Shown here: one piece after another, positions 25,101-37,100 of the stretch
Numbering within the stretch: position 1 is the stretch's first letter
Layout of the letters: each line of letters begins with the position of its first letter
Assembly (NCBI RefSeq): GCF_004027225.2
Contig: NC_044291.2
Span: forward strand, 11,578,707-11,642,706
Direction of reading: 5' to 3'
Length of the DNA: 64,000 nt
Source of the DNA: Strigops habroptila
Taxonomy: Eukaryota; Chordata; Aves; Psittaciformes; Psittacidae
Program-made: the position numbers and the translations under genes
Notes under the pieces: generated by a model
Seen by the model: the letters and a program-made list of their open reading frames with translations, nothing else
Told to the model about the DNA's origin: nothing
Database searches by the model: none

Positions 25101-28100
25101 CTTGGATGGGGACTGTGTCCAGCCAGTTGGGTGGCTTCAGGATGAAGGCACTGAACATGCAGAAGACACTAATAAAATAACCGTCAGCTTCTTACCAGGA
25201 GCACAAATGCCTCTTGAATCATAGAATCATAGCATAGAATCCCACACTGGTTTGTGCTGAAGGGACCTTAAAGCTCCTCCAGTTCCAACCCCCTGCCATG
25301 GGCAGGGACACCTTCCACTAGAGCAGGTTGCTCCAAGCCCCTGTGTCCAACCTGGCCTTGAACACTGCCAGGGATGGGGCAGCCACAGCTTCTCTGAGCA
25401 CCCTGTGCCAGCGCCTCAGCACCCTCACAGGGAAGAAATTCTGCCTCAGAGCTCATCTCAATCTCCCCTCTGGCAGGTTAAAGCCATTCCCCCTGCCCTG
25501 TCCCTACAGGCCCTTGTTAAAAGTCCCTCTCTTGAATAGCATTAGAGAAGCTATTTGCAGCTCAGTCTTCACAAAAGTGTGGCAGCCCAAAGGGGCTCCT
25601 GTATGTTAACGGAGAGCAACTGAGAGCTGGTTTTAAAGGTTATTCAGCCAGAAGTGATCGTGTCAGTGCAGTCTCTGCAGCAGTTCTCCTCCAGGGAAAT
25701 CTGCTCCTTTGGAGATGGTCTGAGGAGGAGGGCACCCGCCTCGGCTTCTCCCTTAGCACCAGCACACAATGGAGCAGAGGAGCAGAGTATTCAGCCTGGG
25801 CCCTGCTGGATGAAGTTGCAGGGCAGAAGCATTGAGGAGGTTTGTTGCATGTAATTTTACTGATCCAGACCTCAATTTGCCTGTCACGTTGATTTTGTTG
25901 GCAAAGCTAACTGGAGCTGCAGAGCTGGTACTGCCTAAAGATCAGTAGCATGACATGGTTTGAATTCCCCTTTGGAAATACCTTCCCTCTCAAACTGTCA
26001 ATTCCTAGAGCTCACAGCATTCTCGAGACACCCACAGAAAGAAAGGAGGAGGTGCTGGAACACGGTTTGCAGCTTCACATGTTGAAATCTTTCAGGTTTA
26101 GCTCTGCACACAACAGTCTGCAGCCTGAATCCGTTACCAGGTATGACACAGTGCACCAGGAGTTTATGGCTCTTCCTACCCAGAAATAAACAGGAGCAGA
26201 TCCCTTGTCAATAAAAACCCCTTTCATATTGGTATGTAGAAAACAGAAAAGTGTGTCCTGCCAGTATTGCAGTCTTTGGGATTTGCTGCTTTTTCTTTTC
26301 CTTTTAAAATCTATCACTTAGCTGGAGAATTGCTTTAGCAATTAGTTCAATTGGTTCTGTTGCAGCCCTGGTATTTCAAGGGTGCTTTTTAGCAGGGATG
26401 CAAAAGGCAGGAAAAGCTGATCTGTCAGTGGTATTAGGTTTACGCAGCTTGCCAAGGGTCTGCACCTCCACAGAACATACCTAGGGAGTAGCTAATTGGA
26501 AATCGCTTGAACAATCACTGTCACAAAGTACTACTTGGTTTTTATGGCAGCTGCTGTTTAAGCTTTCCCCTGAAGTCTTGCAGTAATAATTCTTTTGGCT
26601 GTTTTTAGCTCACACCAACAGCATTAGTAATAGCATTATTGATATGCATTAGTGGTGTTAGTAATAGCGTTATTGATATGCAAAAGTGATCTGAAAGCTG
26701 TTGCCACTAGAGCAAACTCTAGAAAGAAATACACAAAGCTTCACCCAAAGGAACAGACCTGGGTGTGAAGTGCAGCCTGGGCAGAGGAAACAGGTTAAAT
26801 ACTGCAAACTCTGAAAAGGTTCATGGCTTCAGGCTTCCTGGTTCTGCTCATTTTGTGAGTTTTCATCCTGATACCTTGAAGATGGGTAAAGGTGTCTGCA
26901 AATGAGCTATATTAAAGCACGTCTGTTTGCAGGAGTTCTTGAGCTTTTGGTTACACAGTTTTTGGTTTACATTTAAAAACACCATGTGGACGATTCTGTC
27001 TGTGACAGTTCCAGTTGAAAAAGCAGGAGGAGATGAGTGGGTGAACTGAACAGTCTGGGAAAGGAAACCAAATCATGAAGGGGTGTCACACAGGAGCAGT
27101 GCACGCAGCATTGGTCTGAGAAGCCGCACTGGACGGGGCTTGGAGCAACCTGCTCTAGTGGAAGGTGTCCCTGCCCATTGCAGGGGGTTGGGACTGGAGG
27201 AGCTTTAAGGTCCCTTCCAACCCAGCCAGGCTGGGGTTCCATGCAAGCCTGTTGGTGGCATAGGCAGCCGCAGCAGTCCCTGCAGAGCAGTCAGCTGCAC
27301 TACTGGAGAGTTTCCTGAGGACCCTGTCTCAGCAGGGTGCATTTGAAACCACAGCAGCCGTGTGTGGTCTCTGAGTGCTTTCCTGCAAGATTGGACTGGT
27401 TCGAGTATCCTGTTCACATCCTTCCTCTTCTGTTGCTTTGTAGCCGAAGTCCTGCTCTGTGGCTGCTGCCACCCTGGGCAGGATAGATCTGTAAAAAGCA
27501 AATTTGTCTTGCTTATGGTGAACCCTGTGGTTTACAACTGCTGTTGCCAATGCAGACCCTGCTGCTGCCGCTCCTCCTCCCCACCCTGAAGCCCCTGCAA
27601 AGGTACAGAGCGTGGAGGACTTTGTACCTGATGACAGCCTGGACCACAGCTTTCTAGAAGATCCAGCCCCACAGAAGGACAGAGGGAAACCACAGGCTAA
27701 ACACCGTGTGGATAGTGAAAGGTAAGGAAAGGGGGATGGAGGAAGGGTGGGACAGAGACATACCTGGATGGGCACACTGAATGAGGAGTCAGGCCTGGGT
27801 AACCTGTTGTAACTGTTCAGAAAAGGATTGCGGAGCAAATAACTGCCCCTAAAGCCATTCTGGCTGTGGTGTAGTCAGTCATAGCATTCCCTGTCTCCCA
27901 TTTCGTGATACACGCTGCTCTTTGGGAATGAGTAACAGCAGTAAGAGCTAGTTATCACCTTCCTGAGTTTGCTGTCTTGCTTTCATGCTCAGTGTTAAAC
28001 CACTGGGTTGCTCTGGGTCAGGAAGGGATTTTCCTTCTGGCACACAGTACAAGGATATTATGTTTTGCCTAATGAATACTTCCCCACTGCAGAGGCCCAG

Positions 28101-31100
28101 TGCATGGCCAGGCTCCTTCATGGCCTGGTACTGCCATTTCTGAGGCATTATAAAGGGCTTTGTGTTTGTTGGAGGACACTTGGGGGCACACAATGGGATT
28201 CTGGAAGGAAGGATGGAGAGGGTCGTGCTCCTTTGGGAGTGTCACTCGCTGCTCTCCCACAGGTTCCAGAAAAGTCCTAGGGAGGAACTTCCTTTTTTTT
28301 TATGTCCATTTCTAATGTTCCTTCCCAGCATTTTCTCTCTAAACTGGAGAGAGATGGATTTGATGGATGGACTGTTCAGTGGATGAGGAATTGGTTGGAT
28401 GGTTGCATCCAGAGAGTAGTGGTCAGTGGCTCAATATCCAGAGGAGATGAGTGCTGACTGGTGTCTCTCAGGGGTCTGTGCTTGGACCAGTACTGTTCAA
28501 TATCCATCCAGGACATGGACAGTGGGATGCAGCACCCTCAGTAAGTTTGCAGATGACACGAAGCTGAGTGGTGCCGTTGACATGGCCGAGGGACAGGATG
28601 CCATCCAGAGGGACTTGGACAAGCTGGGTAGTGGACCCATGTGAATGTCATGAGGTTCAACAAGGCCACAAGCAAGGTCCTGCACACAGGTCAGGGCAGC
28701 CCCCAGTATCAGAACAGGTTGGGGGTGGAGAGATTGGGAGTGCTCCTGAGGAAAAAGACTTGGGGGTGTTGGGTGAGAAGAAGCTCCCCATGACCCGGCT
28801 TCAGAGTGCGCTTGAGCCCAGAACCCCACCATGTGCTGGGCTGCACCCCCAGAGCGTGAGCAGCAGGTCAAGGGAGGGGATTCTTCCCCTCTGCTGCGCT
28901 CTGGGGAGCCCCCCCCTGCAGTCCTGATCCAGCTCTGGGGCAGCAGCACAAGAGGGACGTGGAGCTGCTGGAGCGAGGCCAGAGGAGGCCACGGAGCTGC
29001 TGCGAGGGCTGGAGCAGCTCTGCTCTGGAGCCAGGCTGAGAGAGCTGGGCTGGGGCAGCCTGGAGAAGAGAAGGCTCCTGAAGGGGAGACCTCAGAGCAG
29101 CTCCAGTGCCTAAAGGGGCTCCAGGAAACCTGGAGAGGGGCTTTGGACAAGGGCCTGTAGGGACAGGACAAGGGGAATGGCTTTAACCTGCCAGAGGGGA
29201 GATTGAGATGAGCTCTTAGGCAGAAGCTCTTCCCTGTGAGGGTGCTGAGGCGCTGGCACAGGGTGCCCAGAGAAGCTGTGGCTGCCCCATCCCTGACAGT
29301 GTTCAAGGCCAGGTTGGACACAGGGGCTTGGAGCAACCTGCTCTAGTGGAAGGTGTCCGGGCCCGTGGCAGGGGTTGGAACTGGATGTGCTTTAAGGTCC
29401 CTGCAGCCCAATCCAGTGTGTGATTCCATCCTCCACATGGCAGAGCTCTGCTCTAAGCTGGATTCCACCCCCCACCCCCCTCCTTTTTCTGGCTTTGATG
29501 TTTTTTAAACACAAAAAAGAGGGAAAAGGGATTGTTTCTGAGCTGCCCTGACAGGAGGATGTGCAGTGAGCTGTCTGAAAGCACACTGGCACTTAAGGGG
29601 TGACTTAAGTGTCCCCACAAGATGTGCATTCCTTGGCTCAGAATGGTGCTTGCCTTCTGCCTCTTGTCATCACAGTGGCTTAACCAGGAGAGTCATTAAA
29701 CGCTGGTACAGCTCATCTGTGAACCTGGAGGGTTCTGCATCTTTTGGTGCTTTTGACATGATTCATGGTTCTCTATTTCAACCAGAATGACTTAAATCAG
29801 TGCTGTGTGTGAGGCTCAGTGCCTGTCTCCTGCAAGTCAGCCTGAATCAGCATCCCTGGTGCTGGTGGAACACATGGGTGCTGTATTAGGAAATAAAAGG
29901 AAAATAAAAGAAAGCAAGAAAACCCTCAGTGGTGGCTGCTGGGAGTTGCTGGGAGCTGCTGGGCTGCTCCGGCTGCGGCTGAGCGCGGATGCTGTGCTGT
30001 GATTAACAAGGACATCTCAGCGAGCCAAGCCTGACCTGCCTGGGCTTTGCTGAAGGACTGGTCCTTGGAGCTCTGCAGCTGCAGCTCTTGCTGGGGGTGG
30101 GAGGCTGAATCTTTAACAAAGGCTTCGCTTCTCCAGAACATCAGTCGCTGGAAGCAAAGAGGTGTTAAAGCCGAACATCTCAAACAGTTGTGCAAGAGCC
30201 CTGCTCCTTGGTTGGAGAGGAGTCACGTTCTTGGCTGCTGTGGTGCCCTTGTGCCTTTTGTCTCCAGTCTGGGAACCCTCCAATGCCTATGAGCCGGTGG
30301 AGGCAGAAAATGAAACACCTTTGGGCTTTCACAGAGCACAGAGAGGATGCTTATTCACAGCTTCATCCTTTGATGGCAGAGGTAACCATCTGCAGTTAGA
30401 ACAGCTCTATTTCCCTAGAAGTCCTTGCAGCACATCCCTGCGAATTCAAAGGCTTGCTGTTTCTCTGCAGCTTGGCACCCATGTCTGCCTCTGGTTTCTT
30501 GTGTAGCTCACACGGTTTTCATAGTGGTCTGGCATTTTTACCTTCTGTTTCTTGCCAAAAGGGGCCTACAAGAATCAGCCAGATGTGCTGAAATTCAGAG
30601 CTGTAGATATGGTTCTGACCATCACCTGTAATAACTGGTTTCTTTCAGGATGCCAGTTGCAACCCCGTGATGCCCAGGAGCAACATAAGAGTTCTGTGAG
30701 CAACACCTCCAAGTCAGCTTCTACTGCAGGGAATAGGTTGTTGTAGTTGCAAGAAAATCTGCTGCTGCAGACATTTATCTTTGATCTAAAGAACACAAAA
30801 GTGGCTGCGAAGCCACCCAAACCTAATGGAGGCTTTACTGGGTTTAAAGATGAAACACTGGAAGCCTGAGAACATACTAGAGAGATGTGTTTCATGTCTC
30901 CTGATTGCTTTTAAGCAGGTATCTGAGTGTTCAGCTCACTCAGCTTGCCAGCAGTTCTTCTGGGTGTGCCGTAACCACATGTACGCTCCAAAACTGAAGA
31001 GCCATTGAAGATGTGGCAGAAGAATGGGCTGTGTTTGGAGAAGCTGTGAGGTTTCTTCTCTTACCCAAGTAAGAGGAACTGCCTTGCTGTCTGTTAGCAA

Positions 31101-34100
31101 GAGCCTTGCAGTTAGCTCATTGCGAGCGCCTTAGTGCTCTGTGCATTTCACATGTGCAGCAGAGACAGTTACAGTCACAGAATCACAGCCAGGCTGAGGT
31201 TGGAAAGCTCCTCTGGAGATCATCCTCCTCAGCCAGGGCCTGTGCTCAACCTGTGCCAGTGCTCAGTCACCCTCACAGTGGAAAAAGGGTTTCCTGGTTT
31301 TCATAGGGAACCTCCTGTGTTTCAGTTTGTGCCCCTTGACTCTTGTCCTGTCATTGGGCAGCACCGAAAGGTGCACCCTCCTTCAGGTATTGAAATACGT
31401 TTATAAGGTCCTCCTCAAGCCTTCTCTTCTCTGGGCTAAGCAGTCCCAGCTCTCATGTGGGAGAACCTTTCCTCATGTGAGAGCTGTTCCAGTCACTTCG
31501 TAATCTTCATGACCCTCTATTGGACTCTCTCCAGTTTGCCCATGTCTCTCTTGTACTGAGGAGCACCCAGCACTGGACACAGCACTCCAGGTGTGGCCTC
31601 CCCACTGCTGGGCAGAGGGGAAGGGTCACCTCCCTCGACATGGGGCGATACTGTGCCTAATGCAGCCCAGGATACTCTTGGCCTTCACTGCAGAAGGGGC
31701 CCCTTCCTGACTTATGTTCAACCCCAGGCCCTCTCTGCCAAGCTGCTTTCCAGCAGAGTGCCCCTCAGCATGTCTTGCTGCACGGGGCTGTTCCTCCCCA
31801 GGAGCAGGACTTTGCACTTCCCCTGGTGCACCCATCCTCTCCACCCTGGCGCGGTCCCTCTGGTGTAGCAGTCACTCCTCCTAGTTTGGAGTCATCTGCA
31901 GACCTGCTGAGGGTACACCCTGCCCCATCATCCCGATCATCAATGAAGATGATAAACAGGACTGGGCCCCGTATTCATCCCTGGTGCACGCCATAAGTTA
32001 CTGGCCTCCAACTAGACTTTGTGTCACTGATCACTGTCCTCTGGGCTCTGTTATTCAACCAGTTCCAGACACTGGTGTCACCTTTACCTGTCCTCTCTTG
32101 AATCCTGACCCATAAGCTCTCGGTTCCCTCAGCCATCCCCAGGCAAAGCTCCATGCATTGCAGCTGGTCATTGACATAGAGGGTGACTCCTCAGGGAAGA
32201 GGGGAAGGTCTTGTTCTCTTTTTGGAAGCAGGGTGTTCTGCTTTGTGACTGAACTGCTGCCTGATCTCAGGGCTGGGCTTACTTCCATATATAAGAACTT
32301 GTTTGCTTTCTGAGCTTCGGAAGAAGGTTTGAAAGTCTGGGATTTCTCATCCATCTTGTTGACATTGGAGGCTTGTTTGCAGTGATGCCCTGTGAACTTC
32401 TCCCATAACCTGCTCCATAACATCTCTAAACAATGGAGCAGGAGTTGACATGGAGCAGTAATGTTACCAAAAAAGCACTTCTTTGTTTCTCAGGCGTGCT
32501 GTCAGTGAGGGATGTGCTCCTGCCTCTGGAACAAGTCTACTCTTGCCCAAAGATCAGGCACCTGCTGCGACTTTCAACGTTTACTGACATCTCTTGGAGT
32601 TGCTATAAGTAAATCCCAGCACAGATCTACAGAAATGAATGGAGTCCTGGGTTTTGTTTAACGGTGTGTTATGGTTCTCTAGCTTGCAGTAAAGAGAACT
32701 CCCAATATCAGTTCCTTCACGAGTTCATTAGGAAGGCAGTTCCAGCTGCCAGATTGCTGTTTAGGAACCTAGTTTGCTACTCTTCAGCTTGATGCCCTGA
32801 GCCAATGGGTGTGTGACTGCACTGGAGGAGCTAATCTGGCTCCAGGGGCTCCCCCCTTCCCCGCTGCTGGGTCAGGCTGGCCCAGGTCCATGGGGGGGCT
32901 GTAGATGTCTGCAAGCAAGGTTGTGCTGGATTCCTCGTCTGTCTCAGCATCACTAGGTGTTTATCTTAGCCATGGGTAAGTCCTTCTTACGTCTGAAGGG
33001 CTTTGAGCTGGTTCTTTGCTTTTATGGCATCTGGTATTTCTCTAGTGGTACCCACTGCACTAGACCAAGTGAGAGAAGCTGAAGACACCAGTTCATAGCA
33101 GGAGACCTCCATCTCCTAGAATACAGCCAGGCAGCTCATTCTGCAGTGTGTGATTCCCTCACTTTATCTGCTGCTTTAGAGTTTGGGTTTTTCCTCATTC
33201 TCTAGCCCAAAACCTGATGTGGCAAGAGGATCCTGCTGGCTCTGTGGCCACACAGCAGGGCTGGTGCAACACAGTCCACGCAGGTTTGGAACCATGCACT
33301 CATGTTGCAGCAGCATTCGTTCCATCACCAGCACAGAGAAGACCCCGGCGTGCTCTTGATCAGTAGCTCAGCCACAGGCCTTGGCAAGCTCAGTCATTTT
33401 TGGTGGGTACCTGCACCTGCAAACACGTTGGCTCAACACTAGCGCAGGCTTGGCACCATGAAAGGCATTGGAGAGAGTGGTGCAATGTGCTTGGGTTTGC
33501 ATGCTCTGGATTCCTTCCAGCTGGAGCCTCAGGACCACAACCTGATACTAACTCTGCATTGTTCATAGCGCAGCAGTGGTTTTTCTGACGGGTGCTCACT
33601 CCGTGGCTTTGCTCAGAAGCTGTCACTCCATGCTTTGTGTGTGAGTTAGAGATGGAGGCAGTGCATTCCCTGCAAGGGGAGGTGACCCACTTTGTGCGGG
33701 TGTGTGGACACACATGGACATCCTGTTCAGACTGGGAGTGCTTTACAGGCTGCAGATCTTGCATGGTGTGCAGTAGAAGGACAGTGGCAGCAATCTCTGG
33801 AGAGTCCCAGTGCTTAATGGAGCAATGCAGTGTTAGAGAAATGCAGTGTCACCAGTCCAGAATAACTCCTGCCATTTTTAGGACACAATCCATTTGCTTT
33901 CCAGCACATTTCCAGAGGAACCCTACAAGTGCTTTGCAGACCGCAGAAATCACTCACTTGTCATTCCTCCAGCCTTGGCTGCTGCTTTGGGCACCAGTTT
34001 CTTTCCTCCTTTGTGTGGGTCGGGCTGTGTGCCTCCTCTCTGGCTCAGAATGAGAGCAGCAGTGTTTTATGAAGGGGCTCTTCAGCAGCCTGTCTCTGCT

Positions 34101-37100
34101 TAGCTGGGAGCTGTGCTGAGAGCAGGGGGAGCTGCACCAAAAGCAGGAGGAGGGAGGGGGATCTGAGCACTAACCCGAACAAGCATTGGTTGTAATCATG
34201 TCAATGTGCTGCACTGGTTCTCATAAGGGTGGTGTCCCAGATGTCACAAATAACACTGTCTGTTGACAGATGTATTAATTCTTTAAAACTAGCCTGTAAA
34301 CCAGTAACTGGCCATAAGAAGAGCCAGGCTGAGTAATAACAATCATCTGGACTGTGTTCAGGCCTCAGCATTTCTATCCCATCAGCACACCATCCTCCAC
34401 TGCCTCTGCCAGTGCTGGCTACGTGCTAGTGACTGGGAGCAGCACCTTTGTCCAGATTAAGGATTTTAGGTTTTGATGACTCCTTTTATGCCTCTAAAAT
34501 GTGATGTGCTCCAAGCTATAATCTCGGGTTTTGGTCTCTGCGCACAAATGAAGTTGTGTTTGTACAATCCAAATCAAGTAATTAAAAGGAGAGTGGCTCT
34601 TGTGTGGGTTGTCAAAAGGAGCTGGGTATCTGCTGCACATAAAGCAAATAGAATGAGGAAAGGTGAAGCAAAGACTCATCAGCTGAGGCTGGGGAAGACA
34701 TCTGTATTCCTGACATGAGCAAATCCTTCTGAAAGTATTAAAGTTGCTGAGTCCTGGGGACATTGAGACAAGAATCCTCAGCTGGTAATTTCAGCTGTGA
34801 AGCTCTTTATCAGTCTGCCTCTGAGCACATAACTGTGTTACATCCAGGGAGGCTGACAGACTCCCAGCTCTGAAAGTGTGTCCTTAGGTGAATTTAATTT
34901 GGGGAATGTCAAATCCTGGTTGTGGTGGCTGGATACCTGCTTGCTTCAGGGAGCACGGGAGACACAGAAATAAACCCAGCAATCTAATAGCTGCAAGTGA
35001 ATTCCCCAGAAGTGGCAGTGTCTGATCAGGTTTAATTACAGGCTGTGGGGTTATGGCAGGCAGTTCCCATGGTTTGATTGACTGATCCTTGATGTTGGAC
35101 CGGGGATGTTCCAGTAGAGCTGGAACAGCGGGCAGCTCTGTAGCACTGAGGCTCAGCTTTTCCAGCCACTCAGTGACACATCCAGTTGTGGCCCATTCTG
35201 TAGAGGGTTTGTGCCATGGCTGCAGCCCACGGGGAGCAGGTCTGAAGGGATCAGTGGATGGCTGGTGCAGTGTCACTGCCCTGGGCTGAGGGATATGGGC
35301 GCTGCAGTTGGCTGGAAAAGCTAGGCAAGTGACAGTCTGCTTTCAAGGGGAGGCCCGTCTGTCCCAGCACATCCCAGGGTGCTGTGTCTGATCCTTGCCT
35401 ATTCTGCAGCGATGGAGAGGCACCCGGGGGGAACCCCATGGTGGCACGTTTCCAAGATGACCTGGATCTGGATGACAAAATCCCCAGCAGACCCATGCTG
35501 GCAGCAGAACGGGTGCCCAGCAAGAACGTCACCCTCTCCAGTGAGGAAGAGGAAGAAGAGGTGAAGGACTCTAAGGTCATACCCACACCTAATGAAGACA
35601 TCGACATGGAGCAGGGAAAAAAAAGGTACAAAGCACAGGCTGAAGTGTGGGGTTGTGCTGGCAAAGGGGCCTCTCCTCGGTCCTGCCACTGACTTCTGGG
35701 TGTCCTCTGGGGAATCTTGGTGTCTGTTCCTTCAGCTGTAAGCTGGGGCTGTGTTTTCTTTAGCTGGGACTGCTCTGTGCAGTGTTTTCTGCACCACACC
35801 TAGGCAGCATGCCCTTGAGCACTGTGCTCCTGGTCGCTGCAGTGTTTCTGCTTGGGAATGGCCCAGCCTTTTCCTCCAGTTTGAACAGAGACTGGAACTG
35901 AGCACCTCAACATCTGTTCATAGCTGTAGGAGGAGGACAGAGGAGTCAAGCCTTGTGAAGGGAGTGGAAGTCATTCACCACACCCTGTGCGGGAGAACGA
36001 TGAACTGGATCATGTTCTCCACATACCACATCCTGTGGGTGATAGCCAGCTGGTGCAGGCACCTCTGCAGCAGCATCCACAGGGACTCGAGGGCTATTTT
36101 CAGCCTGAGTGGTATGTGTTTGACCAGCCACCCCCCTAGGATGAACTACCTCTGCTGTGGAGATGCAGCCCCTGAAGCAGGCTCAGCTACTAATTAGTCA
36201 CTGTGCTTTGCTCCACAGAATGGGGGTGGACGGGCTCTGACAACTTCTTTTTTCTCAGGTCTTCCAGAAATTCTCTGAAACCACAGAGTGAAGCCGTTTT
36301 GACCAAAGCAATGGACCCGAAGCCACCTGACGCTTTACCTCCACGTTCTGGGTCCGAAAAAAACAGCAGCAGCAAAGTCAACACCAGCTTGTCAGCTGCT
36401 GCTGCTGCAACCCCAGCAGCAGTCCAGGCCCCAAAGACCACTTCCCACAGCAAAGGACATGCTCTCAAGCAGAAAGTGGTCAAAGAGGAAAAGCCTGAGG
36501 AGTCTGACAGTGATCAAGAGGGACCAATAGCTACTCAGATGCTCTCGTTTGTTATGGATGACCCGGACTTCGAAAGTGAGGATTCTGACAGCCAGAAGAA
36601 GAAAATGGTAAATGACATGCATGAGTTGCTGTGTGTTGATGCCAAACTGAGCTTGAAATGTTGAGGCATCTCATGAGCAGAGCTTTCATTGCTCCCCCAT
36701 GTCTCAGCGGCGCTCACAGCATGTCAGGTGCTAAGCAACCTGTAGAGATTGATGTAAGCACAAACCCACTAATGCTGTGACTGTTGAAGCCACACAGCAA
36801 CAAGGTTTGTGCTTACAGGTTTTAATGTGCTGTTTGTTCTGAGTAGTGCCAAAGTGCAGTCAGTCCAGCAGTGTGCAAGGTATAAAATACAAAGCTAATG
36901 GGTTTTCACCCAAGGTTTAACATGTAGAAGTGTGTGAGTGACAGAGAGTGAGCTCCCTACAGCAATCAATAGGCTGTAACAAGATTTGTTTGGCAAAGCT
37001 TCTTACTGAAGTAGGAAAATCTGGGAGGGAGTTTCCAGTGTAGCCAGGGTGGCTGTAATGCCTCAGTGACGTTCAGCATGTGGGCAGCTGCTCAAAGACA

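Larger units (their letters stand above)
25065..27555 (+). other. RABL6 intron with two CR1 copies
   Basis: Intron between exons g and h. CR1 copies at 25215-25535 (antisense) and 27131-27243 (sense), and a 34-bp duplication at 26624-26691. Confidence 0.85.
27722..35409 (+). other. Large RABL6 intron with two long CR1 elements
   Basis: Intron between exons h and i. A sense CR1 of about 1.1 kb (28340-29427) and an older antisense CR1 of about 1 kb (31163-32195). I see nothing recognisable in 29430-31160 or 32200-35400. Confidence 0.85.
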
